Source: Pseudoscleropodium purum (taxonomy: Eukaryota; Streptophyta; Bryopsida; Hypnales; Brachytheciaceae). From it: a stretch of 64,000 nucleotides of DNA. Positions 48,903-61,000 of the stretch are shown here, one piece after another. The stretch lies in assembly GCA_963969395.1 (NCBI GenBank), contig OZ017796.1, positions 20,276,501 through 20,340,500 of the forward strand. The letters run 5' to 3'. The notes beneath the pieces were generated by a model, which searched no databases, was not told the DNA's origin, and saw only the letters and a program-made list of their open reading frames with translations. The translations under genes and the position numbers were made by a program. Within the stretch, counting starts at the first letter, position 1. Each line of letters begins with the position of its first letter.

Positions 48903-50868
48903 CTGAAGCCTCATCAAATTAATTATGAATTTTTGAAGCTGAAACGCAATTGTCACTAAAAGCATCTACTTCCTAAAATGTACACAATTTGTACATGGTT
49001 GGAGTATTGAGGAAGCAAAATGTACCTCTTTGTTAGAGGACACTTTTAGAGCTGAAATGACAAATGCTTTATGAACCTCCTACCTTGGTGAAGAAGCAGA
49101 TTTCCATTGGTAGGTGTCCATGCTTCTTCCGGCTGTAGTTCATCCAGCTGCAGTTCATCATAAACTTTGCAGGAAGTTAAATCCTCCATTAGAAGTGGGC
49201 CTAAACGCTGAAATTTTTTATTTTTCACAGAATTATTTTTTGCAAATTTTGAATTCATATTTGCATTCAGAGACCCCAAATCAGCTAGGCAAGCTGGCGA
49301 GGTCTAGAACATACCCTAGACATGTCTCAAAATACGGGACTTTTCTTTTACTTTTACTTTTATCCCTGGAGAACCCAAAACTAACGTCCTGTATAAACCT
49401 CGGGATAAGTTGTTCAACCCAATCCTTGGCTGCATGATGCCGGTGTTGTACCTTCAGTTCCCCAATTCACGTATTGGTGAAAATTTTCAATCTTCGACAA
49501 TTTACTCGGAAATATTCTATCTCTTTTTATTGAAAGGAGCCGTTTTTATCATTCTCAATAATGATATTAAATTGTACTGTAATCATCCAAGCAGCAAAAG
49601 AAAGGAAAGAAAACGATATAAAATTCCCCACTAGCTCAGTAGTACCTCCAATCCCATTCAGCTACGGCCAACCTGGTGGAAACGAGAATTGAATGACTGC
49701 CTGCAACATGTGTAACTTGTAGGAGGCTAGGGTGGTGATCAATTTGGAATTTCAATTGTAATTTGTCATAGAATCTCAATTGAATGTCCTGGAATCTTAA
49801 CTGTGGTTTGTTATGGAATCTCAATTAATTCGTAAACCCAATCGAGATCTATGTCATTTGTAACACCCATTGCAAGTCGATCCATTACCTTTCTATCGTA
49901 GTGAGCTAGCTCGGTCGTAATGACAATGTCGACTCGTTCCGGCGCTTGGGACCCGGCAAGTTCAGTTCTGAATTCAATTTAAGAAAGAAACGGATAGGTA
50001 GAACGTGATGATACACTGTTCTTTCTACTTTGTTCATTCTGTATAACTAAGGTGAAAACACCCAAAAACGTGAAAATAACTGAAGCAATTCAGCAATCAG
50101 CATAGTTGGAGGCACCTTCGTCAAGAATTTTTTTTTTTTATTGTACTAGCAATTGAAAATTGTGAATTTAAAAAAAAAAATTAGACAATTGGATAAGAGA
50201 TGTCATATAGTCTAGTCATAAAACCAAAATCTAAAGAATCAATAGTCAACCTATTGCAATTAATTATGGGATTCTTTTCAAATGCACTTTGGGGAACACT
50301 TTCACTAGAAGTCTACTTGCCAAGAACGGCTAAAGATCAAGATACTCTAGGTTGATTTTTACCTTATATGGAATCATCATGATTCGTAGCTCCTTTGTTT
50401 GAAAATTTAAATCAAAAACAAAAAATTTCAGTTGGTGAATCAAGAATTAAAGAATCTTGATTCTTGATTTTTGATTCTAAACTTACATAAAAATGCTTTG
50501 ATTATTCTATTTTGGTTTGCTTTGTGATGTTAAGATAGTTGCACCTAATTGTGACTGTTTCTAAAACTAACCCTTGCAGAATCTTATCTAAAATGCGCAA
50601 TCTCTGCACCATCATTCAGAGAAGTACAAGTAGCCCTCATTTTTAATGCAAAAAAGGAGTTTGGGCCTCGGTCTCATCCTTGCAGCATAAGCTTACACTC
50701 GGTAAGATAGGTTAAAACAGAAATGGAGCATCTTGTGCATGCTCTTTCATCGGAAATCTTTAAGAAATTACTGCTACAGACAGATATCTGAAATCAATGC
50801 CTGCTTAGCAAAAAGCTAAATTATATCATTCTACGCCCTCCTCGTCCTGCGGCCAGCGCATGTAAGAG
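48903..50868. other. Spacer upstream of the antimicrobial-peptide gene
   Basis: A/T-rich with a few short frames of no recognisable content. Gene density is low and I see no RNA gene. Confidence 0.45.
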
Positions 50869-50875
50869 TATATAA
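50869..50875 (+). promoter_or_regulatory. Candidate TATA box of the MiAMP1-type gene
   Basis: TATATAA is followed about 40-130 bp later by a C/T-rich leader and a donor-like GAG|GTATTC at about 51003. A matching acceptor GGAGCAG| lies at 51843, 14 bp before the coding start. This suggests a roughly 840-bp 5'UTR intron. The pairing is inference from signals only. Confidence 0.35.
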
Positions 50876-51857
50876 TCTTCGACTGAATGGGTCATTGAAA
50901 CCTATCTGTCTGACTGTCTCCTGTGTTGCTCCAGCCTCCCGGACTCCTGGACTCCTGGCTGCTTACCTAGTTCTGCTTGCCTTGATTGAGGAGTGCGATT
51001 GAGGTATTCATTTGGAGTCTCTGCACGTGAAGCCCTTCACTTGCACAGCCACTTTTGAACACCAGTTTTTCAATTCTTGCTCAGTCTGGTGAGATCAATC
51101 GGTACTCAGAATTCAAGCATCTTGCATTGAATTGCATGCAGTTAGCAGGTACTGTACGTACCTACCCCCTTATCTCTGTGACTTGGTTTAATTTTTGATG
51201 CAGTCACTAGTCGTGAACTCATGATATATGTGTAGATTGTGTTGGGCTATAATTCCTGTTCAGAAGTCGCAACTGAACGCACTTCATCCAGGATAGATAT
51301 CGTCAATTTCGGTAAATTGGCACGATATATTCTGGCGCTAAAAATTGTGACCTCTAGCTTCACGAATTGAAGGTTTAAATTCAGGCCACAATCTGGGACA
51401 GGTATATGGATTTATGTTTCAGGCTGGGCGTCTGGAAACGTGCCACAGTATTGGAGTACCGCCCATCAAATTAATTAACGTACCGGAATTGACGTTTGTT
51501 TATCTTGTTGAAGTTTGCGTTCGAGGCAAGGTAGGAGCGTTTGCAATTTGATTCAGATAAGGTGCAGAGGACATTCCTCTGTACAGAATACCGAGAACAT
51601 CACTTTTAGCATTGTCAAATTTATTAATTGGTGAAACTTCAAGAGAATTTGACGCTCTGAAACATTCCAATTGAAATCGATCGCCGCTGTAAGTACTAAA
51701 TCCATTGCAAACATTAGAGTCTGTAGGTTGAAATGAGTGGTTGATATCGTGGATAAATTTTTGATGAATTAATGAATGCTAGCTACAGTAGTGTTTAATT
51801 AATTTCGTACTAAGTATGTGATCTACTCGATCGTCCGGAGCAGGTTAATTCCGTCCA

Positions 51858-52196
51858 ATGTTCACCATGGCCGCACCGATTAGCGCGAAGAAACTATTGA
51901 TGGTGAGCGCCCTTGTGGTGGTGGTGGCGATATCGCTGGCCGCCCATCCGACGGAGGCCAGCAGTTTCGTGTTCTTCTCCAACTCTTGCTCGGGGAACGC
52001 GGCCGAATTGAACGCCTGTGGGTGCAGTAACGTCCCCTCCAACACCTGCGGGGGGTACCAGTTCACCTTCACTGGTCAGACGGCAGCGGCCTACAATCAA
52101 GACGGCTGCACGGGGGTGTCGTCCTCGCAATTCGGGGGTAGCAACGCCGGGCAGTGCTCTCCTGTGGGCTGGAGGAGCGTGTTCATTCAATGCTGA
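51858..52196 (+). CDS. MiAMP1-type (beta-barrelin) antimicrobial peptide precursor
   Basis: Small secreted defence protein of the MiAMP1 family, known for antifungal activity in seed plants. The frame has 112 codons from the ATG at 51858; a second ATG at 51867 (CACCATGG) has better context, so the true start may be residue 4. A signal peptide (to about Ala34) precedes a mature chain of about 77 residues, the family's usual size. Family signs are the CGC pair (Cys54, Cys56), GGYQFTFTGQTAAAYNQDGC and the ending GWRSVFIQC. Six cysteines align with the family's three disulfides; an extra seventh, Cys64, sits in the loop before GGYQF. The gene is GC-rich, unlike its A/T-rich flanks, and has no intron within the coding part. 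A poly(A)-type AATAAA lies at 52353. Confidence 0.85.
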   Translation: MFTMAAPISAKKLLMVSALVVVVAISLAAHPTEASSFVFFSNSCSGNAAELNACGCSNVPSNTCGGYQFTFTGQTAAAYNQDGCTGVSSSQFGGSNAGQCSPVGWRSVFIQC

Positions 52197-52352
52197 GCCT
52201 TAAAACTTATCGAACACCGATCCATCACGGGAACGTGGAGTTGAAGTCTGTCTTGTAGACAACCACTTCATTTCAAGTTGCTTGTCTGTAGCTTCATATG
52301 ATTTCCTTAAAAAAATCTGTGCATATCTGTGTAAGTGGTATTAATTTAGAGG

Positions 52353-52358
52353 AATAAA
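52353..52358 (+). terminator. Candidate polyadenylation signal of the MiAMP1-type gene
   Basis: AATAAA about 160 bp after the stop codon in an A/T-rich 3' region. Position-based inference. Confidence 0.4.
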
Positions 52359-52399
52359 GCAGGTACGAACGTATTGGACGTTAGCACGTGACTGTTCTT

Positions 52400-53400
52400 T
52401 CAATGAGTGCTAAACGCAAAGAGCTACATCGAGTGTGGCGTTAATTTACCAATGTGAGTCAAGTCTCTATTTTGGATTTGAAATATTGCTGTACAGTATT
52501 CATTTCCTCAAAAACAGAATTTTGTGGCGGCATTAAATAATTCTAGGGGATGCTAATTTCCCCCTCATTAATAGGACATACTTGCATAGCTTTCCACATT
52601 CACTTTGCAACCAAGAAATGCTACAGACTATGTATCAGTGGCTTACATTTAGGTGCACCACATGTACAACACCACTACATAGTGTTGTTTTTAGGTGCGC
52701 TGTTGATTTTGAGTGTACTAACCTTAGTCCTCCCCCAACGCTCCGAGTCCAACAATGCCCAACAGTATGAGTCTAGGCTTCCTGGATGTTTGGGTGGTTT
52801 AATGTATTCAGCATTTGCACTTGATGAATAGTCAGTAAAACAAAGTAATTATTATTTTTGTATTCGGACAAAGAAAACAAAGTAATCTTTATTTTTTGTA
52901 TTTGGAAAAAGAGGCCGTGACTGTCCTCTAGCTACACAACAAAAGAGGAAGAAAAACAATCACATTCACACTAAACTAGTTCTCGACTCCTGAGAGAAAT
53001 GGATTGTCGAATGGATTGTACGTTCTCGATCGGCCTGCTACTAGATAATGCACACGCGTATGTGTGCATGGTAAAGTGGTGATCTCGATTCTCGCGATTA
53101 TATAATGTCCGTGGCAGCCAAGTCAAAAAGTTATCGTGGACGGGGGCCGGGTATCCCCAAACCGCCACCTTTTTGCTACAGTGTCTGGTCAAATTTTCTT
53201 ACTTTCTTGTTGGGAAGCGAAAGGAGGTTCTAACGCACCAAAGAACGCAACATTTGAATATCGTATGTAAAAATTACGAAAGCTCAAAGTTATTTTGGTA
53301 GAGGCTCTAAAATCGTTTCTTTCTTCCACACAGGCGCATGTCGATTTTTGGAGGTGTACCCCGAGTACGTGATGATGCAAACGGTTTGGGGTCGGCTGCC
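52400..53400. other. Spacer without recognisable genes
   Basis: Short frames on both strands, none with recognisable content. A near-duplicate word pair (ATTATTTTTGTATTCGGACAA and TTATTTTTTGTATTTGGAAAA) falls at 52850-52910. Confidence 0.4.
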
Positions 53401-53428
53401 TACCTTATGTTGCGCTAGATCATGATGA

Positions 53429-53602
53429 CTCAGAGTCTGATTCCGGCCCAGCTCCGAATATCTGAAGGAAAAGCATTTTATAACCAAGTAAAGTTAACTT
53501 GAATTCATTCGATTGAACGAAACTACGTGTTGGAAAAGAAAGCAAAGCTGCTTGTGGAAAATCACGTACAGCCGGGATGACAGCTTGCCTGCCGTAGCTC
53601 AT
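53429..53602 (-). CDS. Possible small two-exon gene
   Basis: On the minus strand an ATG at 53602 reads MSYGRQAVIPA and then meets a donor-like GCT|GTACGT. About 95 bp on, a good acceptor (TTTTCCTTCAG|) precedes IFGAGPESDSESS and a TGA. Spliced, this gives a short acidic-tailed peptide. A TATAT-like word lies about 45 bp upstream of the ATG. Unspliced, the frame is also open for 60 codons. I recognise no family; it may be chance. Confidence 0.22.
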
Positions 53603-53699
53603 GGTGAAGGCGCTGGCTCAGCTTCCAGACACTTGATCCGTGTCATATACAAGCACGCCGACCAAGAATCATGAAGATTGTTCCCGGAAGAGCGATCGA

Positions 53700-55345
53700 G
53701 TCTTCGAATTAGAAATCATGCCAACATTTTCATAAGACTCCAGAGGGATTACATACTCTTGCTCGAGGGAGGAAGCTCCAGTATGGTCTGCAGCCCAATT
53801 CAGAGCTCTCCTTTAGGATCCAATTCGGTTTTATTGTATTCTAAAATAGTTTTTGTTGCATTGAGCGTGCAGTTGGGGTTCAAAGTTTGAGAATAATTGA
53901 GGATGAAAGGGTTGGAATTGGGTTGGAAAGTCACTACTTAATGAATTCAATGAACCTTCAATCCTAAATTCCTAACAAGTGTGACATATTTTGAAAATCA
54001 TTATTTCCTAGGTATAAAGTTTGTTTAAGAATATATTTGAAAATTGATATAAGCTTAAATGGTTACATCCTCCTATGCAAATTTCACCTGCATTGAATCA
54101 TTAATCTTCAAGTTGTTTTTTACAAATGTTGTGGCAAGCCAAGTATAACACAATAATTCTAAGTTGTGCATGGAAAGTTAAACAATGACATGCATGTACC
54201 TATCAAAAGTAAATAGTAATTTGCATTATAAATATGTAAACTTGCCATATTTGTTAACTCTAAATGGCATGGGAAGAGGCTTTGCATCAACATAAGCTAC
54301 ATTTAAAGAATCTTGAATAAGTGCCTTATTCAAAAGTGTGCCAATGCTATAAAGGCAACAAATATTCATAGTACTTGTTAAGTACACAAGAAACATGGTG
54401 TCTCGAACATCCCTAAACACTTAAGTTGGAATAACAAGGTTGAAGTTACATCACCTTTTTTGTTGCAATGCCCATAATTTCCTTAGTGACTTCTTGATGG
54501 TGAAAAAGTGTCTTCTTATAATTTGACAAGATCGAAGCTCAAAATCTCCTTAATTTTAATTTTTCCAATTCTACCATGAATGCACTCAATGAGTATTTTA
54601 CCTCTAAACCCTATATATTCCAAAGTTCATATTATAAATGATAAATAAAGTGCTTCATGCCTATATTTAGTCCAAATACCTTCTCATTTATCCATAACAA
54701 AACTTATATCTCTAAAACATTATCTTTCATTATGAACAAAGATCAAAGCAATCCAACACCTTGATTAGTGCAAGAATCAATTTTCATTCTTTTAACATCA
54801 TTTTATTCAGTTGCAACTTCACATTAATCCAAGTAGCAAGAGTAGGCATGAAGAGGTACCAACACTTACAATACTCCCATGTGCGATGCTCAAAATACTT
54901 GAGATAATAACAAGGTTACACACGTTGCTTGGTAAATGCAGATCCCAACATAATCTGGGTTTAAAGTCTAAGCTTGTTATTCTCACCTTTGCAATCTGAA
55001 GAAGCCCGAAGTTAGTAACGACAAACACATTACACTCAAAATGCTTCCGATAATAGACGAGCTGCCATTTATAAATACAAGAGGAGCAATCCGCCAGAGT
55101 TTCCGCCAAGTCCAGAGAGGCATCACCAAATACACATCAAGACTATCTCATCAGACGGACATTCCCTATGCAGAGCTTTGTAACTCCAACTCTTATTCTG
55201 ACAAAAAAATTCCTCACAGTCCCAGACTAGCCACGAGTTTACCAAATGCAACGTGCTACTATCACTTCGGGGCTGCACAAAAATGTGGTAATTTATAACA
55301 TGTCAGCAATGTGGCTGCACAATATATGAATTGTTCTCCGAATTG
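53700..55345. other. Spacer downstream of the FBPase-like gene
   Basis: A/T-rich from about 53900 to 54800, then more balanced toward the FBPase-like gene, whose 3'UTR should lie in the last few hundred bases. No other gene recognised. Confidence 0.45.
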
Positions 55346-58083
55346 TCAAACCGTGTACGCAGCCGGGTTCCTTTGCTGCTGAATGTCGCCATAGCTGACA
55401 AGCTCCGAGATATCTGCAGCGCTCCCCAGAAACAGCGGCAACTTCTGGTGAATCTCGATGGGATTAATCTCCAGAATCCTCCGCCTGCCGTCCGTGCCCT
55501 TGCCCCCGGCCTGCTCCACCAGGTAACTCAACGGATTCGCCTCGAACAGCAGTCTCCACTGCCGCTTTGGGTTCATCACCACCCCGCCGTAGACCACGGT
55601 GCGGTGCACGTCGCCCACGAGGGACCCCACAAAGCGAGCGGAGTATTGTTTGCGCGTCTGCCCCTTCCCTTGTCGCACGTTGTCGATGTAGCGACGTAAC
55701 GCGGACTGCCACGTAAAGTAGCCAGCTTCGTCCACGGAGTAGATCTCGCCTGATGGTCAAAAACGATCAAAAGATGAGAAATCGGGACACAGGAAGGAAG
55801 AGGGGTTCGGAATTAGTGAGTTGTAGTGAATCTCATAGCAACAGGAAGTAGGGGTTGCCACAAACTTGTTGCAAAAGTCTTGGCCATAGAACCAATGCAT
55901 ACCTATGCGTAAACTGTTGCACAAGCTACTGTCTCAAATAGTTGCAAATACAATGCACAATGTTGCACCAAACCATTGCAAAATTATTAATAGATTTCAG
56001 GCGGCCATTGCAAATTAAACTATAGCAATCTCAGCCATCTGTACTAGTGTCTTGTACTGTCAAACAATCTATTCAAACAGAGCAAGAAAATCACGTTTAG
56101 GGAGTAGTGGACGTCACTAATTAGCAACAAATGTTGTGATTTGCTAACTAGGAACCCAATTGAAAGAATAATCACGTTAGTCTTCATAGAACCAGAAAAT
56201 GTAAGTTACGGTAGAGGACACCACATGAACAACAATAAGCAATTAGGACAAATGCAGAAGTGTGCTCTTACTGGGAAATCACAATACAGCCCAAAAGTGA
56301 TCACTAGTAAACTCCGAAGAGCCGAATTCAGTGGAGATCAAATTCTTATCAGTAATTACGTATGATGATCGCTAATGCAGTCAGTCAAAATGGGAGATCG
56401 TAGACCACTATTGAAGGGAAGGTAGACAATCCCACTTCCATTCAAAGAGCACTGGCAACAGATTTGTAATAAGTTCATGCTTAAATCCACTTCGGAGGGA
56501 GGAAGTTCAGCTCGTATGCATACCTCGTTCCGGCATGCGGATGTCGTGGTGACTGTACACGAATTCCCCAATAGTGTAATCCAAGGTGAATCCATGCAAC
56601 CCCGATCCCACCGAGATGCACATGACGGTAGCCGAGGAGTAGAGCGCGTATCCCGCGGCCACCAGGCGCTCCCCGCGCTGCATGACGTTCGCGTACGCTT
56701 TCTCCTCCATCGGCAAGTGATCAGCCTCCCGAAGACGACGATAGATTCCGAATATGGTGCCCGTGGGTATGGACGCGTCGATGTTGCGGGATCCGTCGAG
56801 GGGATCCACGATGACGACGTAAGGGCCCTCGCCGTACCAGGTGGGGCGGTCGTCCTCTTCAGAGGCCGCGGCCGCCACTTTCCCGGAGCTGCGGAGGGCG
56901 GCTTTCATTAGGTTATTCTGCCTGCCAGCAAAGTGTGTGCTACATCAGAAGTGCAACCATCCAACCACAAAAAAGGAAAATTCACGGACAGCGCAGGGAT
57001 CCAATTCCACAAGAAACTTTGAAACAAGAGTAGTGATTTTCATGGGTCTCAGTGGGTCCAAATCAGCAGTCATGGAGAATTTGAGTGTTAGATTCCAGGT
57101 GTGGGATGATAGTGAACAGGAGAGCTGGCGAGCGAACCCTAATTTCACCGAAACAACGTCAGAAGTCCAAGCGCTGCAAGCTTCATCCCAGCACATAAAT
57201 TGCAAATTCACGGACACCGCAAGGATCCAACACAAGAATTTTGATACAAGAATAATGATTTTCATGGGTTTCAGTGGGTCTAATGAACACGTTCATGGGC
57301 TAGTGTCAAATTTCTGTACTGCATTCCAGCGGTGGGAAGACGATGAACAGGGGAACTGAACCCTAAACTCACCGAAACAACGTCCAACGGCTTCGGGGCA
57401 TCTCTGCCGACTCGGAAAAGGCTGTCAGCGCCCGAGAGCGTAGCTTGAAGCTCCGTTGGGGAGGCCAAAACAAACGCGATGTGCTTGCACGCAGCTTGAA
57501 TGTGCGTCATGAGCACGACCAGATCCACATCCACATTCGACCCTTCAGTGCCCAAGTACGCCGTCATGGTGACGACCTCGTCCGCATCCGCCCGCGGTAT
57601 CACATTCACGCTCACCGGCGGTCGCTTAAACGTCGGTGGCGGCAACGGAGGCGGTAACGAGGGTGGCAGGGACGGTGGCGGTGGGGGCGCTTTCGACACC
57701 ACGGCCATAGCCGGCGGCCTGTTGCGTCTCTTCGTTGGCGTCGTAAACCAATCCGACGACGGCGAGGACAGAATCGAATGCAAGGGCTGCTGGAAAAACG
57801 AAGGCTCCGGCATCACGGGTGCCGGCGGCTTCCGCAGCGACGCCAGCATGCGCGCCACCATGCCGGGCGTGGGCGTGGGCGTGGGCGCGACCTTCACAGG
57901 GGCTTTGGTGGGAGGCGGCGACACCAGGGACTTAGGACTCGGGACATCGCTCACTCGCGTCCATCGCGACACGAGCAGGGGCAGGAAACAGATGCAGAAC
58001 AGAAAGAAGTAGTTCATGGGATACAATCCCTCCGCCTTCGCGCCGCCCGAATGCTTTCGACCCCAATCTCGTCGCAGCTTCAT
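55346..58083 (-). CDS. Fructose-1,6-bisphosphatase-like protein with hydrophobic, proline-rich N-terminus
   Basis: FBPase superfamily phosphatase (fructose-1,6-bisphosphate to fructose 6-phosphate). Minus-strand exons 58083-57373, 56917-56524 and 55749-55346 join in frame (introns GT-AG) to 502 residues. Residues 24-40 form a hydrophobic segment, 50-157 are Pro/Ser-rich with a polyproline run (132-157), and the FBPase domain follows from about 168. Metal-site residues are kept: Glu257/Glu258 in ASEEDD, Asp275 and Asp278 in VDPLDGSRNID, and Glu438 in RLLFE. The segment after FGIYRR lacks the regulatory cysteines of the redox-controlled plastid enzyme, as in the cpFBPaseII type. Substrate-site changes: Arg281 for the second Ser of DPLDGSS, Phe408 for Tyr after Arg407, Asn428 for Tyr, and Gln432 for the phosphate-binding Lys. 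Starting at Met75 instead would give a plastid-transit-like N-terminus, so location is uncertain. The protein may be altered in substrate or inactive. Confidence 0.8.
56945..57375 (-). repeat. Tandem duplication across the exon 1/intron 1 border
   Basis: Two copies, each about 215-225 bp, lie head to tail. Each starts with GACGTTGTTTCGGTGA (exon end plus donor) and continues through CCTGTTCA, CCCAC, GACCCACTGA.ACCCATGAAAAT, TTCTTGT and TCCGTGAATTT. The first copy keeps the working donor GTGAGT at 57372; the second has GTGAAA at 57148. The second copy fills most of intron 1. Using its donor would add a stop, so only the first should give the enzyme. Confidence 0.75.
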
Positions 58084-61000
58084 ACGACCCAGCCGATTCC
58101 CACATCCTGGTAACTATCCCAGCTCTGCGCCTTACCAACCTGCTCGCAATCCTCGCATTTTCAGCCCCACTTGGATGGAGACTGAGTCTAAGTATCCACC
58201 AGTCCTCCACTACCTCACAATGCGCACTCGGAACTCTTGACGCGTACTTGCTAATGTCTTCTCGGTTCACAATTGCGAGAAGCGCTTCCTGAGCTCGAGG
58301 TGAGGCGAGGTTTCCCAGCAATCATCTAGTCTAGACTCTGGACACCAGAAAAGCAAAAGAGAGTATTCGGGAAGCGCGCCGGCATGCAATAACAGCAAAT
58401 GACAATTAGCTGCCAACACGAAGGTCATGTGTCCAGAAGCTCTCCGAATTTGGGAAGGAAAATCAACCTCGAGTGGTGGGCCTTGAAAGCAACATTAACT
58501 AAAATGCAGCAAGCCTTTTAAAAAAAAATTGAAGAATGAATCCTGTCCTCTTTCATCTAGACCAGACCAGATGTTAAATATACACGCTGAGAGCTGACAG
58601 GGGTCTAAATAAGGATCACGCCATTAGGAATCACACTATGGGTATTTGTATAATAATGGCATGCTTGAAGATGACCAGAGTAGCTTTCCGTGGTTGTAGA
58701 ATCGAAGCCAGTCACAAGTCGACCTACGCTTATTATAACAACCTTAGCTATTTTCCCTGTGAAAAATTGCGGATTGCGACGGACGGAACTAAGTTAGTGC
58801 TGGGAGTACCGTATGGCGTACAGAAGGACGCTGTATAGTCATCAATCAACTGATCACACAAGTCATGCCACCTTTCGGTCACGGATCATTACTGTCGTCA
58901 GTTGCAACGGCTCCCTCGCTTCCGTTACTTCCGGCAAAACGAAATGGTAAGAAAAGGAAGTTACCGCTAGAGACGAGCTCCTTGCAAAGCTTGCAAGTGT
59001 TGCTGCAGTACGTAATCTACACCTGGAGACTGGAGTATGCATGCTAGTAAGTTTCAGCGGCGCGCACGAAAGCATTAATCTTCAGATCTATCTTCGGGAC
59101 AGATTCGGCTCAGTCATGTGAACTATTATAAGTTAGCAACTGTAGTGAAGGAATCGAAAGGCACGCTGGAATTCTGAATCTGAACAAGATGACTGTTGAA
59201 ATATTGTTGGAAGCACTGACGTCCATCTGGAGCAAGTCATGGCCAATGCTAGATTGCTAGGTAGTGAGTGGCGTATCAGGTTCTAACGGCGCTCTGGCAG
59301 ATGGCAGCTTATCAGCTTCGCTGTTAGACTGGGTCTGCTCCAGTTCTGATCGCCTGCTCCACTCGCAGTGAGGCAGGCACTCTGAATACCATTGCTGCCA
59401 AAAGCTGAGGTGTTATCCACGTACTCAGTCATGCTATGTACGGGCTCTACAACAGTAATTGGTGCAGTTTAACTGCAGAGCACATGATTGGATCCTCTTC
59501 AAATAACGTCGATTGAGTTCACGCACGATTGAGTCTTGTGCCTCTTACTCAGAGTGACACACATATATGTACAATAGCCTGGCTAACTGTAAGTTGTGTA
59601 AGTCTGTAAGCCTGACTAATTCTCGAATGCTAATTATGCTTAGTACTCTAATAGTGCGTACTCCTGATTCTCTATCAACGAAAATACAAACCACTGATGA
59701 TATGATATTAGTTAACTTTATCTTTTTTTAAATTCTTGAAAATGACACCAGCTTGCTCCAGTGATATATAATATTACGCCATGTTGGACTCCATAGCACA
59801 ATACCCGTGAGTCATTCCAGTCCCCGTTCAATTTTGGATGCTGATGGCAAGTGTGTCATAAATTCTTCATTGTCACTGTATAGTTCACACTTTCGACAAC
59901 ACATCTGTTTCGATCATGATAGATATGTTAAAAGAGTACTGGCTAGCTTATTCTCCAAGCACTTACCGCTGCAGCGTTGAAGTGTAACCTGCAACAAATC
60001 AATGGACCAAAATAATTTACATTCACTTATCAAGTATTCTGGTGACGAGTGCTGTTCAGGAGCCCCTACCCCCTGAAACGTCCCCCTCTGGAACATCATC
60101 AGTATTAAATGAATAATAATACTCTTTGTCAGAAATGAATTACCATCGGAACCGGGATCGGAACATTCGAAAGAAACTAATCAAACTGATGAAGGAGCCC
60201 AATTACAATCGATGTGAGTTGCCATAGATCTCCAGAGATACAACTTCTCTGGTCAGAGAGAATCATCCCGGCCGCCATTTCGCGGAGACGCATTTCTGGG
60301 ATCCTAGACACAACTCTCGGCAATGTGAAGCACCTTTGGGTCCTTGCACGCAGTGACCTTAAATGTGACATTCTTTGCTAGCTCAAGTTGATAAAAACAC
60401 AGATAAATGTGCTCATTTTTTTTCTGGTTATCACTCTTTCTGTAAGTAAAAAATTTGGTAAAAGTTTTGCAAAGTTAAGCCACAGTTGTAAACTCTGCTT
60501 GGATGTACTCTGCTAAGGGTTGTGAGGAAGACAATCCACCGCTTGCTGCTGCGGTGCTGCCGTGGTGAGTGTACCCGCTAATTCATGATAGCCTGGATTA
60601 GACAATAATAAGAACAATACTCACCACTAAAAGTGGTGACTATGGGTATTCCTACAGTACTGCTACACATGCACTGCTTTCAGTTTCGACCAACAGAGCC
60701 GATCAAAGGGCAGGAAAATCCTCTCCTTGCACCGAACGAACTCGCCTCTAGCAGCTCGACCACACTAAGCGCCACTTCGCATGTACAGAGGCAGGAAACG
60801 GCAGTGGAAGACTGCTGTGCCCTCGCTGCCCTGGCTGAACCTCCGTATACTTCTTACCTCTACAAGCGTTAAAAATCTCATGTTTGTTACTGAATTCCAC
60901 CCCCTTCTAGACCTTCAAAGAGAGACGTTAGATGTTGAATGTTACTAAAAAATTCTTCAAGAAAATCCTTTGTTTGAGCATATCTTATCACGTGTTAGAA

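Noticed and set aside
49114..49437. A 107-codon plus-strand frame
   Set aside because: Low-complexity, hydrophobic stretches from A/T-rich DNA with no domain, promoter or splice support.
51894..52190. Antisense frame over the antimicrobial-peptide gene
   Set aside because: Produced by the high GC of the sense exon; no domain or promoter.
57445..58113. Long open frames on the plus strand over the FBPase-like exon 1
   Set aside because: They are GC-rich antisense shadows of the Pro-rich coding exon; the minus frame joins through consensus splice sites to conserved FBPase exons.
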